Shown in pieces: positions 32,848-43,004 of a DNA stretch of 64,000 bases. Origin of the DNA: Taudactylus pleione (Eukaryota > Chordata > Amphibia > Anura > Myobatrachidae); the NCBI GenBank assembly GCA_031769625.1, contig JAUIMM010000550.1, forward strand, positions 3,162,001-3,226,000, written 5' to 3'. The notes beneath the pieces are model-generated. The model was not told the origin of the DNA, ran no database searches, and saw nothing but the letters and a program-made list of their open reading frames with translations. How positions within the stretch are numbered: position 1 is the stretch's first letter; each line of letters opens with the position of its first letter. A program made the translations under genes and the position numbers.

Positions 32848-34404
32848 TCAGCACGCAGTCACTGAATGGCGAAAGTGGGCAGAAATTTTTCGGGCCACCC
32901 AAAGCATCTCCTGCAGGCCCCTGTCGCTTTTCAGAAAATTCTGCACCACCAAGTTTATTGTGTGAGCAAAACATGGGACGTGCTGGAATTTGCCCAGATG
33001 TAATGCCCGTAAAATATTGGTGGCATTGTCAGATATCACAAATCCCCTGGAGAGTCTAAGTGGGGTAAGCCACTGGGCGATGATTTCCCTCAGTTTCTCT
33101 AAGAGGTTGTCGGTGGTGTGCCTCTTACTGAAACCGGTGATACACAGCGTAGCCTGCCTTGGAACGAGCTGGCGTTTCTGAGATGCTGCTACTGGTGACG
33201 CTGCTGTTGTTGCTGAGTAAGGTGATACATCTACCCAGTGGGCTGTCACAGTCATATAGTCCTTAGTCTGCCCTGTTCCACTTGTCCACATGTCCATGGT
33301 TAAGTGGACATTGTGTACAACGGCATTTTTCAGGACACTGAGGACACTTTTTCTGACGTTTCTGTACAGTCTCGGTATTGTCTGCCTAGTGAAGTGGAAT
33401 CTAGACGGGATTTGGAACCGGGGACACACTACCTCCATCAATTGTCTAAATCCCACTGCACTAATGGCAGATACCGGACGCACGTCTAACACCATCATAG
33501 CAGTCAAGGCCTCAGTTATACGTTTAGCTTCTGGATGACTGCTGTCGTACTTCATCCTCCTCGCTAAGGACTGTTGGAGGGTCAACTGTTTAGTAAAAGT
33601 AGTAGTGTTCCTACTTCCTCTCTGGGATGATGAATGACTCCCAGCAGCAGCAACAACAGCAGCGGCAGCAGTAGGCATAGCAATGCAGGATCCTCCGGAG
33701 GAATCCCGGATAGGAGAGTCAGTCATGCCAGAGACATGGCCTGCAGGACTACTTCCGATCCTGACTAAGGAGGAAATTGATGAGGAGGGAGTTGACGGTG
33801 TGGTTTGCAGGCGCTTCGATACAACAGGACAGCGGGATTTAGGTGTCCCTGGACTGCTTATGGTCTTAGCCAAAGTTTCTGAACTTGACAGTAACTTTTT
33901 ATGAACGCGCTGCCAGTGCCGTATAAGGGAGGATGTTCCTAGGTGGTTATCATCCCAACCCCTACTTATTTCACCTTTACATATGGTACATATGGCAAGA
34001 CAGTTGTTGTCTGGATTTGGATAGAAATATTGCCAGACCAAAGAGGTGGAATGTTTGGTCTTCTGCCCAGGCATGACCGTGATGGGCTTTTTCATCCCAC
34101 GGACAACAACTGTCTCCCCCAGAGCCTGATTTAAACAAACCACATCACCATCAGAATCCTCCTCGCCAACTTCCTCCTCAGCGCCAGCTACACCAGTATC
34201 CTCATCCTGTTGTACTTCAACAGTGACATCTTCAATTTGCATATCAGCAAGTGGACTGTGGGTGCTCCTTTCAGCACTTGCAGGGGGCATGCAAATGGTG
34301 GAAAGAGCCACCTCTTCCCGTCCAGTGCTGGGAAGGTCAGGCATCGCAACTGCCACCACACTTGGACTCTCCTTGGGGATTTGTGATATCTTCTTAGAAC
34401 GCAC
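32848..34404 (-). CDS. hAT1 transposase, BED zinc finger and first catalytic motifs
   Basis: 518 codons. Residues 55-90 are acidic. A BED-type zinc finger lies at about residues 115-170, with W124, C139, C142, H163 and H168. A Ser/Thr- and Ala-rich linker follows. The catalytic region begins near residue 300 with VGFRQLMEVVCPRFQIPSR. D371 in MDMWTSGTGQTKDYMTVTAH and D459 in RGFVISDNATN are the expected hAT acidic residues, and HVPCFAHTINL (C478, H481) is the CxxH motif. Unlike hAT2, both aspartates remain. A frameshift near 32835-32850 separates it from the next segment. It would cut and paste the element's DNA in the nucleus. Confidence 0.9.
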   Translation of the reverse strand: MRSKKISQIPKESPSVVAVAMPDLPSTGREEVALSTICMPPASAERSTHSPLADMQIEDVTVEVQQDEDTGVAGAEEEVGEEDSDGDVVCLNQALGETVVVRGMKKPITVMPGQKTKHSTSLVWQYFYPNPDNNCLAICTICKGEISRGWDDNHLGTSSLIRHWQRVHKKLLSSSETLAKTISSPGTPKSRCPVVSKRLQTTPSTPSSSISSLVRIGSSPAGHVSGMTDSPIRDSSGGSCIAMPTAAAAVVAAAGSHSSSQRGSRNTTTFTKQLTLQQSLARRMKYDSSHPEAKRITEALTAMMVLDVRPVSAISAVGFRQLMEVVCPRFQIPSRFHFTRQTIPRLYRNVRKSVLSVLKNAVVHNVHLTMDMWTSGTGQTKDYMTVTAHWVDVSPYSATTAASPVAASQKRQLVPRQATLCITGFSKRHTTDNLLEKLREIIAQWLTPLRLSRGFVISDNATNILRALHLGKFQHVPCFAHTINLVVQNFLKSDRGLQEMLWVARKISAHFRHSVTAC

Positions 34405-34514
34405 AGTTCTTTGCTGTGCTTTTGCCAGCTTAACTCATTTGATTTTTTTAGTGGGAGGAGGGCTTCCATCGTCATGTGAAGCTGAACCACTAGTCATGAA
34501 CATATTGAAAGACC

Positions 34515-34793
34515 TTAGCCGTTCCTTGCTACTCCGTGTCGTAAATGGCATATTGGCAAGTTTACGTTTCTCTTCAGATGATTTAAATGTTTTTTTAAGG
34601 TCATTTTCCTGAACTTTGTCATTTGGGATTGTATGTGCCCTCTACTATGACATTGGGCATCGGCCTTGGCAGACGACGTTGATGGCATGTTATCGTCTAT
34701 GTCATGACTAGTGGCAGCAGCTTCAGCACTAGGAGGAAGTAGTTCTTGATCTTTCTCTATTTTATTTTTATCGGAAAAAGTTTGGTCCTCCAT
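34515..34793 (-). CDS. hAT1 N-terminal leader ORF
   Basis: 92 codons, just upstream of the main transposase ORF, with stops between the two. A related segment exists in hAT2 (27602-27925), so it is part of the family's coding region, probably the original N terminus. No known domain is visible; it is Ser/Thr-rich followed by a basic KKHLNHLKRN stretch. Confidence 0.55.
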   Translation of the reverse strand: MEDQTFSDKNKIEKDQELLPPSAEAAATSHDIDDNMPSTSSAKADAQCHSRGHIQSQMTKFRKMTLKKHLNHLKRNVNLPICHLRHGVARNG

Positions 34794-34829
34794 TTATGTT
34801 ATATTGATATATACGTGCGGCTAAGGCGC

Positions 34830-35490
34830 ACACACACAAACACAGAAAATAATTTTTTATTTTTGTTGGAGACTAGTGCACCTTGTGGGTTATACCACCC
34901 TTTAAGAAATGAGCCAGCCAGCTCTTTACTTATGGGACACAGGCGCACGCTTGGCGCTGCTCTTTTGTTGATGCACGTGCAGCCACAGTGCACACAATTC
35001 ACAAACACAGAAAATATTTTTTTATTTTGTTTGGGGTGTACTTTGGGGGTTACAGCACCCTTTAACGGACAAGCTAGCTGGCCCTTTACTTATGGGACAC
35101 AGGCGCACGCTTGGCACTGCTCCTTTGTTGATGCACGTGCAGCCACAGTGCACACAATTCACAAACACAGAAAATATTTTTTTATTTTTTGGGGGGTGTA
35201 CTTTGGGTGTTACAGCACCCTTTAACGGACAAGCCAGCCGGCACTTTACTTATGGGACACAGGCGCACGCTTGGCGCTGCTCCTTTGTCGATGTACGTGC
35301 AGCCACAATGCACACAATTCACAAACACAGATAATATTTATTTTTTTAGTTTGGAGTGTACTTTGGGGGTTACAGCACCCTTTAACGGTCAAGCCAGCCG
35401 GCCCTTTACTTATGACACAGGCGCACGCTTGGCACTACTTTGTTGATGCACGTGCGGCTACTGCACACACAATTCACAAACACAGAAAAA
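34830..35490 (-). repeat. 160-bp tandem repeat, four copies, in the hAT1 leader
   Basis: GGGACACAGGCGCACGCTTGG falls at 34934, 35094 and 35254, with a slightly shortened copy at 35414: an exact 160-bp period. Each copy also has CACAATTCACAAACACAG and TACAGCACCCTTTAACGG. The ORFs across this block are frame-shifted copies of one another and not genes. Confidence 0.92.
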
Positions 35491-35522
35491 ATATTTATAA
35501 CACTACAGCACCCCTTTAGGAC

Positions 35523-35785
35523 TGGGACACTGCACAGGACTTTGGAGTGGACACAGCCCCTATGGACAACTGACTGCACAACACAGTCCAGCCAGCCCCT
35601 ATGGACTTTGGAGGAGTGGACACAGCCCCTATGGACAACAGCAGCATAGCACAACACAGCCAGCCCCTATGGACTTTGGAGGAGTGGACACAGCCCCTAT
35701 GGACAACAGCAGAACAGCACAACACAGCCAGCCCCTATGGACTTTGGAGGAGTGGACACAGCCCCTATGGACAACAGCAGCACAG
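35523..35785 (-). repeat. 68-bp tandem repeat in the hAT1 leader
   Basis: GCCAGCCCCTATGGACTTTGG recurs at 35591, 35659 and 35727 (68-bp period), with partial copies before the first. CAGCCCCTATGGACAAC occurs in each copy. Confidence 0.9.
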
Positions 35786-35789
35786 TGCA

Positions 35790-35838
35790 GCACAGCACTG
35801 CACTACACTACACTGCACTACACTACACTACACTACAC
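35790..35838. repeat. (CTACA)n-like pentanucleotide repeat
   Basis: An interrupted run of CACTG/CTACA units next to the 68-bp repeats. Confidence 0.85.
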
Positions 35839-35914
35839 AGCCCAGCCAGCCCTAACTCCCACCCTCCCTCTTCACTGTCCACAGCCGAGTGAGAAAATGG
35901 CGCCGACGTGGGTA

Positions 35915-35923
35915 CCTTATATA
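35915..35923 (-). promoter_or_regulatory. Putative TATA box of hAT1
   Basis: On the minus strand GGATCCTATATAAGGTACC lies upstream of the leader repeats and the transposase. The equivalent hAT2 position reads GGATCCAATATAAGTCCC, so the element is conserved between copies. Confidence 0.55.
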
Positions 35924-36073
35924 GGATCCAAAACCCAGAAGGCAGGATAATGACGTTTTGCCTCGATGTCAGATCCGAGTCAGGCGGGAAAGTCGAGCCT
36001 GACTCGGATCGGCCTCAGATCGGGGGGGCTCGGGGGGGTCCGGATTTCAGAAATCCGAACCCGCTCACCCCTA

Positions 36074-36350
36074 ATAAATATATATACATATATACCACAG
36101 TCCTGACGAAAAGGTCTGTGGACCTTGAAACGTTGACATGTTGCTGTACTGTTTTTTCATTATGACATAAGTATATACTTATTTTTCTATTTTCTAAAGG
36201 GAGTGCCTCCTGTGTTTTGTTTTCTTCCCTTGGGGGTTGCTACAGCTCTCATACAAACACATCGTGTTTGTATACATTAATTAGGAAGGCACCAAGTTTT
36301 TTGCAGTCTCTCCTGAGTGCCGAACTTTTGCAATATATATATATTCTCTT
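36074..36350. mobile_element. Penelope-like terminus with hammerhead-like motif
   Basis: A short AT-rich stretch, then CTGACGA (36103-36109), a six-base-pair stem AAGGTC/GACCTT with a TGTG loop, then GAAAC. After this comes a T-rich tail with CTAAAGGGAGTGCCTCCTG. It directly abuts the right end of hAT1, so hAT1 may have inserted into it. The second half (36285-36340) has GAGTGCCGAACTTTTGCAA, like the PLE1 edge. Confidence 0.55.
36103..36135 (+). ncRNA. Hammerhead ribozyme-like hairpin
   Basis: CTGACGA matches the CUGANGA core, followed by stem II and GAAA. There is one extra A between the core and the stem. Stems I and III are short or unclear, as in the minimal hammerheads known from Penelope-like elements. 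Catalysis is not established. Confidence 0.45.
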
Positions 36351-36479
36351 ATAATTAAGGCTGGACTTCTCCCTTCAGCCCTTGTTGGGAGAAGGGGTAT
36401 CCACAATCTGCTTTGTACTGAAGGCTCCTCTACATCCCATGACTCTGGGGACAAATTGGTAAGCAGTGGGGAAACCAAT

Positions 36480-36960
36480 GGACATAATTCCTGACTGTCT
36501 AATCCCAGCAAGTGTCTAATGACAGGCGTCGAAATCCCGACGCCTGTCATTTGACCTATGCCGGGAATCGGACACCCGTCTTACCGATCGAAGGTAAGCC
36601 ATGCGCGGACAGCCACGGGGGGAGGGTTACCTTAGGGGCTCCTGGGGGAACTTAGGGTTAAGCACCCCCCCGGGAGGTTAGGATTAGGCTAGGGGGGGTT
36701 AGGCACCCCTGGGGGGAGATTAGGGTTAGGAACCCCCCTGGGGGACTTAGGTTTAGGCTGCAGGGAAGGGGGGGGTTAGGTTTAGGCACTTAGAGGGGGG
36801 ATTAGGGCTAGGCACACCAAAGGGAGGGTTAGGGGGTAGAATAGGTTAGTCAATACTTACCTTCTGACGATCGGGATTTTCACCCCTGTCAGGCCGCCAC
36901 TGTCGGGATTTGAACCGCCGGCCATGCGGCTGGTGGTAAATCATACAGATTACGGACAGA
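36480..36960. mobile_element. Second copy of the TTAGG-rich element
   Basis: Shares with 3853-4383 the ATGACAGGCGTC/GACGCCTGTCAT hairpin, GCCGGGA, the run of TTAGGGTTAGGCACCCCC modules, and the right part (CACTGTCGGGATTTGAAC; TGGTGGTAAATCAT). No target duplication was found here. Confidence 0.7.
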
Positions 36961-37393
36961 CTAAAAGCAGTTGGCACACTCTGAAGGGACCGGTATGCTG
37001 CCACCATTGTAATAGTGTCTGCCAGAAGTTACCCACACCTACCTGTTCCCAGGTAGACTCCACTGATCATCTGCCATTCTGTACAATGGAAAAGGAACAA
37101 AAGCACAGAAGCATATAATAGAATGCTTCTGGAACCTAATAACAATTATGCTCTTCATTGTTGTTGTTTTTTTATAATGTGAAATTCACTGGTACCAGCT
37201 GAGTGGAATAATAACGCCATATATGTATACAAAACAGAGACTTCTGCTATTGGCGCTAACAATAATGTACTGTAAACCTGTGTGTATATAGCAAATAAAA
37301 GCATGGGGATTATGTTCATATTTTGATGTTTGCTGAAAACATTTAAGCTTGCTTTTTCTTAATAATATACTTCCACATTTGCTCACCCAGTAC
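36961..37393. other. Unannotated spacer
   Basis: About 430 bp with no recognisable gene or repeat. Confidence 0.5.
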
Positions 37394-37762
37394 TAGGGGC
37401 ATATTAAAAGTGTAGGGGACCCCTGTGTACTCTCTGCCCGGGGCCCTCTCGTCTCTACCCGGTGGCCGGCCGCACAAGAGTGCAGCAGTAGACTCTGGGC
37501 ACTAGTTTATGCCATAGTCTACTACACATGAGCAGGTCGCCAAGGAAATGGTGTGGCAGCCATTTTCCTGGCGATTTCCCTACTGCGCATGTGCAAAGCA
37601 GTAGGAAAATGGCCGTGGTGGCCATTTTCCAGGCAATTTGTGCAGCGTTGCTACCACCAACATGAGACTTCGGAGAGGTAAGTATTGAATACATGGGCGC
37701 AGGGTGTGCGGTGTGGGCCCATATGCACTGCACACCCTGAACCCATTATATATATGTCCCTG
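37394..37762. mobile_element. Possible hAT-like MITE
   Basis: The ends AGGGGCATATTAAA and TTATATATATGTCCCT are imperfect inverted repeats. The interior is G+C-rich, with GCCATTTTCC blocks in both orientations. No clear target duplication. Confidence 0.4.
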
Positions 37763-37974
37763 CCCAGTCCTCTAATGAATAAACCATTAACAAGAATCTC
37801 TCTGAAAAACAGCAACATGTAGAAGAGCATATACAATGGTTATACTGGAGAAATCACCCATAGCTTCACTGGACAAGGAAAACTGGCCACATCTTTACCA
37901 CCTCCTTCACCACCACTGGGCTCTACAGTAATTGATAAATGCCCATGTTATCCAAATATACCACATCACTGAAA

Positions 37975-38600
37975 AACAAAATAGATGCAAAAGACAAGTT
38001 TCAATACAAAACAACTCATGATCTCCAATTTCCAGAAAGTCAACGTGGAGGACCTCGAGAACCAAGAACACAGAAACAACCTGCACATCAGGACTGTACT
38101 TGAAACCATAATATCTAGTGACCTTGAGCCATACCTAATCAGGCTTCTTCTAGTTGGAGATCTCATGCCTCCACAAAGACAGACAAGATTGCCACAGGGA
38201 GCAGTTTTGCCCAAACCTAAAGATTCACATCCACCATAGCAAGTGATCCTGAAGCCTCTTTCACTTAAGACAAAATAATCAGTGTTTGTGGCAAGCAGGT
38301 AATCCCCATTCATGTTGTTTGAAAGCAACATAGCTGAAATACTTGGCACCCTCTGCAATATGCAACATGAACTTAGACAGGTGACCCAATCTCTGAGAGA
38401 ACATGGTTACAGGTGAAGACAGAGTTTCCAGTTCGACTTACTGTACCATGGATTTTGGAGGCAGACAATTCAGAATTTGAAGGTCCAGAAAGGAAAATAA
38501 CTTGTTCATAAGCTGTGTCTGCATCACCACATTCTTCAGCTACCTTGTTAGACTTCAATTGACTTCTGGAGCTCCATGTCTGGAATGGATTTTGGAAGGA
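37975..38600 (+). pseudogene. L1-type LINE ORF1 remnant
   Basis: The open frame at 37985-38239 reads VNVEDLENQEHRNNLHIR, close to the EDLENRSRRNNLRIRG signature of L1/Tx1-type ORF1 RNA-binding proteins. It then has DLEPYLIRLLL and PKPKDSHPP. Decayed coding traces continue in shifting frames to about 38600. ORF1 proteins coat LINE RNA. No endonuclease or reverse transcriptase of this element is visible nearby. Confidence 0.6.
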
Positions 38601-38619
38601 CTCTGCAAGTATAATCAGC

Positions 38620-40190
38620 TGTTATAGAAGATGGGCTAATTCAGTTATGGGTTTTAAAGTTTTGTGTTAGTTATTGATGATTTTCTGGGTTCAACTCCAC
38701 AGGGATCTGCTTTGTGCACTCTGTTAAATAACATCTCTGTTCTGAAGTTATATTATAGTATACTAAGCATTGGAATCTTTACATTTGGTATCAGTATTCT
38801 AGGTGTAATAATGTGAGAAGTATTACATGCACGGTACTGAGATCCATATGCCAGGAGTATCACTGTAATCAAAAAGGACAATACGTCTTATGCTAGATTA
38901 ATTTGGGAATTTAGTATTAACATTTTTAAAGATTATTATTTTTCCAGTTGTTTTAGACTACTACATATGTACTGGGGGTGATTTAGCTTAGGACATAATT
39001 GCAAAGCTGCACGCAACCAGCTTTGCAATTCTGTCCTTGCTAATATGCAAATACAGCAGTATATTATTACAGACCATTATAACACCCCCTGCTGCATTTG
39101 TGACCCCAGCACTGTGATCGAGGTCGCAGGCTGGGATCACCATCGGTTACGCTGGTGGATGGTGCCGAGCTGCCGGCCAGCTGAGTAAGCCTCAGTGTAG
39201 TCAGGCTGGCCAGCTTGCAAGGCCATTAAACTGCATCTGTGGATGCAGCCCATGGCCTTGCCACTCCAAGAAAACGGGTCCGACTTGCCGCCTGTGCCGG
39301 CCGCCTCTGCACCGCCCCTTAAATTTTGGTTTTTGGTTTTTACAATATACATTCCCATATTTTGGAGCCCAGATTGTAACTATTTGTGGCTAAGGAAAGT
39401 AGAGATGAAATCTATCAGCTATAAGGCTCCACTAGAGCAGACAGCTCTACTATCTCTGAGCTGTCTACTTATTCTTCACCCTTTCCTTTCACAGCCCTTA
39501 CCTACCCCTTCAGTATACCAAATAATACAAGTACATTAATATTACTCATATCTGTATACAATAAATACACACACCCCTTTTATCTCCTAGGGACGCCCAC
39601 TAAAATCCACACTCCCTGTGGCTAAATTCATTCTGCGTCTCTGTACGGTAACCATTGTGATGCATACGCGTGACTGCACAGGACTTATAAATTGGACAAC
39701 TGCATACATAGCGGCATTGCGTCCGGTTAGCGTTCTCTTCTGAATCACTGCACTTAAATGAAATGGAATGAATTATATGCAGAAGACACACTGTTATTCT
39801 AACTAAACATAAATTTAACGGGATTTATTTTCTTTTACAGGAATGTGACTCCAAAAATGGCGGCTATATCTCTATGACCTCTGGAGGGTTTATTGCAGTA
39901 TGCTCTGCTTTACACTACACCATACATATATATACTAGCTATACTCACTTGTAGCAGCGCTCCCATTCTGTCTCTGATTCCAAGAGTGACCCAAAGGGAC
40001 GTTTCATCATTCTGGCAGGTAACAACTTTTCCATTATTGCACTTTTACAGTTCTACCAAATTTTCCATAACTCATATTCACATTTTTTTAAGTACATGAT
40101 ATCATGATTTTCACCCCATTCTCTCTGCATGTTGCTGTGATCTGTGGTCTGGCTGGAACCCATCAGAAATTTATTTAACATCAACATTTC
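38620..40190. other. Intergenic sequence, no gene seen
   Basis: About 1.6 kb. It is G+C-rich at 39110-39310, where a decayed MITE is likely. No supported gene or RNA. Confidence 0.45.
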
Positions 40191-40257
40191 TTAGTGTCTG
40201 ACATCTCCACCATCATCATTGGTGATTTCAACATCTCTATTAATAGCTCACACTCTT
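40191..40257 (+). pseudogene. L2 endonuclease fragment, left half
   Basis: Reads ISTIIIGDFNISINSSHS, the GDFN motif region of an L2-type endonuclease (compare IILGDFNIRID near 17812). It is cut by PLE2; the continuation is at 47505-47627. Confidence 0.75.
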
Positions 40258-40264
40258 ATATATT

Positions 40265-40595
40265 CAAAAAAGCCCAAGAAGGGGGAAAGAAAAAGTTGTC
40301 TACAGTATGGCGCACAGAAATGTATATAGAAAATAAAAATCAATCTTTATTTGATATACATTAAAATGCCCCAACATGGGACATAGCCAGTGAAATAGAG
40401 GTTAAAAATAGAAAAAATAATAATATAAAGAATGTGAAGATAACTGAAATACGTGAAAAATAAAAATTAAATAAATCCCTTGCTGTGTGACTGTATTATT
40501 ATTCCTGAGTCATTATATGGGTGAAACTCTGAGTCAAGATGTCACATATACATGCAGGTGTTGATTGTAAATAGTAATCCAACATCTGAAATATC
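40265..40595 (+). repeat. PLE2 left inverted terminal repeat
   Basis: AAGAAGGGGGAAAGAAAAAG, GTATGGCGCACAGAAATGTA and TCACATATACATGCAGGTG occur here, and in complement at 47080-47395. About 330 bp, nearly identical by eye. Confidence 0.9.
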
Positions 40596-40745
40596 AAGAA
40601 ATAAATTGTTGTAATACACTTTTTTTTTAAAAATTGTCTATATTTACACCAAAGTCAGATTGCTTTACTCCTCAAAATGGCATCATTCAGTTAGAGTAAA
40701 GATTTAGAGGACAGACGTGATAAACTCATTGATACCACAGAATCA

Positions 40746-41477
40746 TTGTTTGCTAAGAACTTGGACAGACAAGATCCCCAAACCAGAGATTGGTCAAATG
40801 ATTTATATGCATTAAAATCTGCATTAATGAGACAGGGAAAAACCTGGTGGAATAAAACCACATTTGATAATTATTTGACCAATGATTTAATTCCTAGGGG
40901 ATTAAGATTGAAGCTATTTCCCATGTTCGAATTAGCAAACAATGATCTAAAACAAGAATGGGAAAACACCTTAACACTCTGTTCCAGAAATTTAATGAAA
41001 ATACTAATTAAACACGATGAAACCATACTAAATCAAACAACACGTGAAATATCAGAACTGGGAGAGAAGTTAAAACCTTTTGAATCCTTGGAGATTTTTC
41101 AACTAAGATATGAAAAATATAAAAAGGAAATAGAAAAATATGAGGAAGAAATAATACAGTGTAAACGAAGGAAACTTCAATGGGATAGGGATGATTATTC
41201 CCAAAACAAGATCTACAAATGGAACATACAGCCACAACGTACTAGGAGTTCCAATTACTCTACATCTGAAATAGATTCCTCTGAAGGAGAAAATTCAAGT
41301 GGCCTCTCCCTGGTTAAAAACTATAGGAGGGATTTTTTAGGCCAAACTCCCAAAGTAACAAGAACAACTTTGGAAATAGATGGCGGAAGATCAGGAGGGG
41401 CAAGAGGCGGAAGGAGGAAAAGGGATTTATTAGACTGGAGAGAGGAACCGAGAGAACAGAGGAAATATCGGAAATAA
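40746..41477 (+). CDS. PLE2 N-terminal ORF, coiled coil
   Basis: 243 codons. Residues 95-160 are very rich in Glu and Lys with heptad-like spacing and probably form a coiled coil. The C-terminal part is Ser-, Gly- and Arg-rich. It resembles the PLE1 N-terminal region (12466-13173) in layout and in NKIYKWN near residue 160. It is in the same frame as the reverse transcriptase but separated by in-frame stops, so it may be a separate ORF or the broken N terminus of one protein. No enzymatic motif. Frame continuity upstream of the ATG was not used, since nothing recognisable lies there. Confidence 0.75.
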   Translation: MFAKNLDRQDPQTRDWSNDLYALKSALMRQGKTWWNKTTFDNYLTNDLIPRGLRLKLFPMFELANNDLKQEWENTLTLCSRNLMKILIKHDETILNQTTREISELGEKLKPFESLEIFQLRYEKYKKEIEKYEEEIIQCKRRKLQWDRDDYSQNKIYKWNIQPQRTRSSNYSTSEIDSSEGENSSGLSLVKNYRRDFLGQTPKVTRTTLEIDGGRSGGARGGRRKRDLLDWREEPREQRKYRK

Positions 41478-41522
41478 GGAATATAAAAGGCAATCCCAAA
41501 TGATCAGAAAGATTCTTTAAGA

Positions 41523-43004
41523 GTCCTCAATCTTTCAGATAGGATTCTAGATAATGATTAACTATCAGTACTGAGTAAAGGACTCTCATTCTCTCCATGT
41601 CAAAATTTTGACAGATTTGAATCTGAGAAAGATTTACATCTTTTTGTTAGAAAAATCCTCCTTAAAAAATTCTTCTTAACTCAATCTCACAAAAGAGAAC
41701 AGTATATGCTCTCGACTTATGATAGGAATACACTGCAGTCAGAGGATTGGGAAATGGTACAACTATTAGAAGATTTGGAACAAGATACTGACACCTTAAA
41801 TCTAAATATGTGTGAACCATTTGATGCTACCAAACTCAAGAGGAAATCTCATTTCTTCCCAGAGAGTAAAATATGTCCAGCAGCTCAAGTATATCAACAA
41901 TTAGTCTCTAAAGATCTAGACACAATTTACAGCCAGAAAAAAATATTTGTAGATAACATCACAAAAGGTGAGAGACGGGCCTTGAAACAAATTCATGAAT
42001 GGCAGGACATAATTGTGAAGCCATCGGATAAAGGGGGCAATGTTGTCCTATGGCCCAAATGTATGTACATTGAAGAGTTGAATAAACAACTAAGTGACAA
42101 GAGCTGCTATAAACAACTGATCTTTAACCCAACTCAGACCTTCCTCAAACAATATAACCATCTGATCAACACAGCTTTTAAAAATGGCATAATTACAAAA
42201 AGAGATTTTGAGTTTTTGAAAATGGACAAACCAAAAACATCTACACTATACCTCCTGCCCAAAATACACAAGAACGAGCAAATACCACCAGGAAGACCGA
42301 TAGTGTCAGGGGTAGGTAATCTATCTGAAAAAGCCAGTGTATTTGTAGACCAGCACCTACGTAAATTTGTTCTTACATTACCATCATATGTAAGAGACAC
42401 AATGGATGTATTGGTCAAACTCCAAGACTTGACTGTGAACCCTGACATATGGTTAGTGTCATGTGACATTGAAAGTTTCTATACAAGTATTAACCATGAA
42501 AATGGAATACAAGCAATCAGATATTTCCTCAATATGGGAACATATAATGATTTTAGTGACTTTCTGACTAATTTCTTGAGGTTCATACTAACTAAAAACT
42601 ATTTCATATGCAATGAGCACCACTACCTCCAGGTTAGGGGTACGGCAATGGGGACAGCTTGTGCCCCCACCTATGCCAACCTCTACCTGGGGTGGTGGGA
42701 GAAAGAAATGGTCTTTAATGAGTCCCATGAGAAATATACCAACAATATATTAATATACTTACGTTATATTGATGACATCCTGATACTATGGGAGGGTGAT
42801 AAATTGCTATTGGACGAATTCATTACCATCTTGAACATCAATGACTTGAACCTGAGATTAACCTATACCATGAGTCAAAAGGAAATTCATTTCCTAGACT
42901 TGACCATCAAAATTGGGGATGAAGGTCAAATTATGACTGATATGTATAGGAAAACAACAGCTACCAATAGCATTCTACATTCAAGTAGAATTGGAAATAG
43001 CTAA
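41523..43004 (+). CDS. PLE2 reverse transcriptase
   Basis: The 432-codon open frame from the ATG at 41706 contains KPSDKGGN (residues 105-112), LPKIHK (184-189), PPGRPIVSG (194-202), motif A SCDIESFYTSI with D254, motif B RGTAMGTACAPTYANLY (311-327) and motif C YIDD (354-357). The same frame reads family-like sequence back to 41523, interrupted by a single TAA at 41559-41561, so the true protein began upstream. The frame closes at 43004; the rest of the protein continues in another frame. It would copy element RNA at the endonuclease nick. Catalytic residues are intact, so the element is fairly young. Confidence 0.93.

Larger units (their letters stand above)
31046..36073 (-). mobile_element. 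hAT1: near full-length hAT transposon with BED-finger transposase
   Basis: The ends are TAGGGGTGTGC at the left and, inverted, GC(T)CACCCCTA at the right. Inside the left end, CGTGTTTTGG is repeated several times, a subterminal repeat of the kind hAT transposases bind. The minus strand encodes a hAT transposase in three overlapping or adjacent frames (34404 to 31679). The 5' leader (34830-35850) is filled with three tandem-repeat blocks, and a TATA box lies at 35915-35923. The flanking 8-mers are AT-rich and match only in part, so the target duplication is unconfirmed. Confidence 0.82.

Noticed and set aside
34746..35950. Series of 80-159-codon ORFs with repeated peptide blocks
   Set aside because: They translate the 160-bp and 68-bp tandem repeats of the hAT1 leader in different frames, antisense to the transposase.
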